A stretch of DNA of 64,000 bases from Manduca sexta. Lineage: Eukaryota; Arthropoda; Insecta; Lepidoptera; Sphingidae. A program made the translations under genes and the position numbers. This document shows positions 61,822 through 64,000 of the stretch, in pieces (positions within the stretch are counted from its first letter, which is position 1; each line of letters opens with the position of its first letter). The notes under the pieces were generated by a model, which ran no database searches, was not told where the DNA came from, and worked only from the letters and a program-made list of their open reading frames with translations. The DNA lies in contig NC_051129.1 of NCBI RefSeq assembly GCF_014839805.1, positions 3,910,920-3,974,919 of the forward strand, given 5' to 3'.

Positions 61822-64000
61822 GTGTAAGTAAAGATGAAATATAGCTCCAATTATTCCAAACATTTCCGGTTTTTATATCCCAGTCTCTGTGTCAAGTCGA
61901 ACAACGGTTTCGGGTTCCATTTAATTATGTTCACGATGTTTATGAATCACTTTCGGCGGACGACCGTTGTGACACTTTTGTTTGATTTGATTCTTGTAAG
62001 AGTGGTTGGTGCAATAAAATCGCTTACGTTTTGTTTTGTACCGTCTCGGATTTGCGCCGTTGCCTTATTTTTATTGTTAATTATAACTGTGTATATTTCT
62101 TACGAATCTGTCGTATTTAAGTTTTCTTACTGCTTAGGTCTCATAATGTCTTTTCTAGTATTAAATATTCGTTTTTCACCAGAAAATTTTCAGTACCTTT
62201 CTCAAAAGCTTATCTGATAATCTCCAATATAAATATGTTTTATATTTAACTTTGTAGAGGTTTAAAATTTTTGAATAAACCAGCTATTTAAAACTTTTTA
62301 TAATTTTATTCGCACATACCTTAAATATGTTCATAAGATTTAGCAGTTACTGAAAGCTACCTTGTACTGGCCTATATATAAACACTTTATATTCTATAGG
62401 TACTTATTGAAGTCCTTATTTGTGGCTCGAAGCCAATGATTCAATATTTTTAAGTAATCACATTATGAATAATGTCTTACTAATATTTACAACGAATTCT
62501 TCATTGCTTAATAGCCTTACGATGTATTTTAGAACCGTTTGATACATTTTGTAAGCAACATACAAAGATCATTCACGTTCCTCGTAACCTATTTCGAAGC
62601 ATGGCGTAATAAATGAACGCCGCGTAGTTTACTAGAAATCGTATACTCTGGCGCGAGCGTCATAAGCGCTTGTCATTCATTCTGCAAGAGCTTGTTGAGA
62701 TCAAACAGTTGACTTATTTTTAAAGCGTTATGATTGCTCTATTTCAACTAGAAATGATGATATTCTGGTTTAAGCGCAACAAGCGCTTTTTGATTTCTTT
62801 TTATCAGCATCATTCGTAATTTACTTTATATAGTTTAATTGCAGGCGCATTTCCAATTCTAATATTGCTTACTGAATAATATTTCTGGTGAATTTGTGAG
62901 ATCGCATACATAATAGGTTAATGCGAACGGCATCAAAGGGTCAATACATAAATCATACCAGCCACAATAGAATACAACGGGGTCCGCTTTATGATAGTGA
63001 ACAAACATTACAAAGCTTCCCTATTTTTATTGACCGCCTGTTCAAATATTTATTTATTTAATAAAAGCTTTAATGGGTTTTAAATCATAATCGTATTTCA
63101 TTTAAGTTGTGTTATTCAAAGGGACTGCCCCGTTTTCCCTACTGGAAGTTTCTAGCATTTTATTTTATTCCATCCGGTTATATCTAAGGTTTTAGGTTCA
63201 TTTATGAAAGAATTTAACCCTTTCGATCGATTGAGATAAACCTACCATATTTTTAATAGTCTTGTGTCACAATTTACCAATTCCCTATTTTTATTATTAT
63301 TTGTTGTCAGGAAGGCAGTTTGTTTAACTGATATGCCTGTATACTTCTCGATCCCGCTTTCACTTGCAAGCAAAATATCTGTCACGTTTGTTCTAAGATC
63401 CGTTCATTTTCTGCTGCGATCACATACTGTGGTATCCTGTGGCCACATTTTTAATCTATAATTTAAATATAAATATAGCAAAAGATCTCCAGAAAGCTAA
63501 TAAATATATCTGCATTGCCACATCCTTAACCACAATTACTCATAATGAAACGATAAATCAGCGGGTAAACCAATTGTAAATCTTCCGAACGTTGGGCGCG
63601 GGATCAGACAAGGATCTTCTGCTTATGGAATATGCAAATGCATTTATAATTTGGGCCCGACGGTGTTGCCTGCTAATTCGATTAAGGCACGAGTCTAAGA
63701 CCCTAGGGCGAGGTGTGGGTAATGTTCCGATATTGCAGGAATTAAGGGATGTCTGGAATTGCGTAGTAAATTCACTGGAACATTTCTGAGATTTAGAAGC
63801 TTGTCAAATCATTAACTGGGTTTATTATTTGTTCCCATGCATGCTTTTCTTTTTTGGTTGCTATTATAATTTTAAGTGATGGTACATACTAATTTTTAAA
63901 TCTCCTAAAATACATTATCATTTTCTCTACTTAAAATTTGTAGTAATAAAATCGCAACGTATAGAGATACGATATACGATTTCAGAGGAAAAGCTGGTAA
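61822..64000. other. Right end, no supported gene
   Basis: The longest frame (61834-62217, 127 codons, hydrophobic) starts beside a SINE and has no recognisable family, so it is probably chance. A 70-codon frame at about 63577-63789 (MEYANAFIIWARRCCLLIRL in its middle) is more protein-like in composition but has no ATG in a good place, no splice site and no known domain. It could be a LINE scrap. Confidence 0.4.

Noticed and set aside
61834..62217. 127-codon hydrophobic plus frame, considered as a chemoreceptor fragment
   Set aside because: No family motif can be seen, it begins at a SINE boundary, and T-rich DNA gives hydrophobic frames by chance.

Overview
The window is animal nuclear DNA, most likely from a moth or butterfly. 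It is very AT-rich, almost all of it is non-coding, genes are split by GT-AG introns, and it is packed with short elements of the kind common in lepidopteran genomes: tRNA-derived SINEs, Helitrons ending in a hairpin plus CTAG, tails of an RTE-type LINE with (GAT)n ends, and fold-back MITEs. No bacterial, plastid or viral gene set is visible. I cannot name the species.

One gene can be reconstructed with confidence. It is an orthologue of cueball, a single-pass membrane protein with LDL-receptor class B (YWTD) repeats and EGF-like domains. It lies on the minus strand, 37074 down to 2515, in seven coding exons. The splice phases all agree and give a 585-residue protein: signal peptide, YWTD repeats, three EGF-like modules, a Thr/Ser-rich linker, one membrane helix and a short tail carrying [16 protein letters not shown] followed by PCFEP. 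The signal-peptide exon is separated from the rest by an intron of about 29.4 kb, which takes up almost half the window. A GC- and CpG-rich patch around 36.7-37.4 kb is the probable promoter.

Layout. 1-2514: 3' UTR and downstream sequence. 2515-7597: cueball exons 7 to 2. 7598-37010: intron 1, with SINEs, a fold-back MITE, a 2.1-kb element bounded by inverted repeats, a 52-bp palindrome, a half fold-back, two nested or adjacent Helitrons and a 19-bp tandem array. 37011-37074: exon 1. 37.2-54.3 kb: intergenic, with two unrelated THAP-domain remnants, an RTE tail, a 345-bp near-perfect palindrome, complete Helitrons of 744 bp and 1215 bp, and a 1.43-kb TIR element. 54.3-54.85 kb: a GC-richer patch ending in a short reading frame and a strong splice donor, possibly the first exon of a plus-strand gene that leaves the window. 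54.85-64 kb: AT-rich, with no gene I can support.

No new multi-gene system is visible. The points most worth following are the exact cueball model including its tiny terminal exons, the compact THAP element with a stop codon inside an otherwise intact exon, the unclassified 2.1-kb TIR element, the long fold-back and its half copy, and a degenerate coding fragment at 24.05-24.29 kb that I do not recognise.
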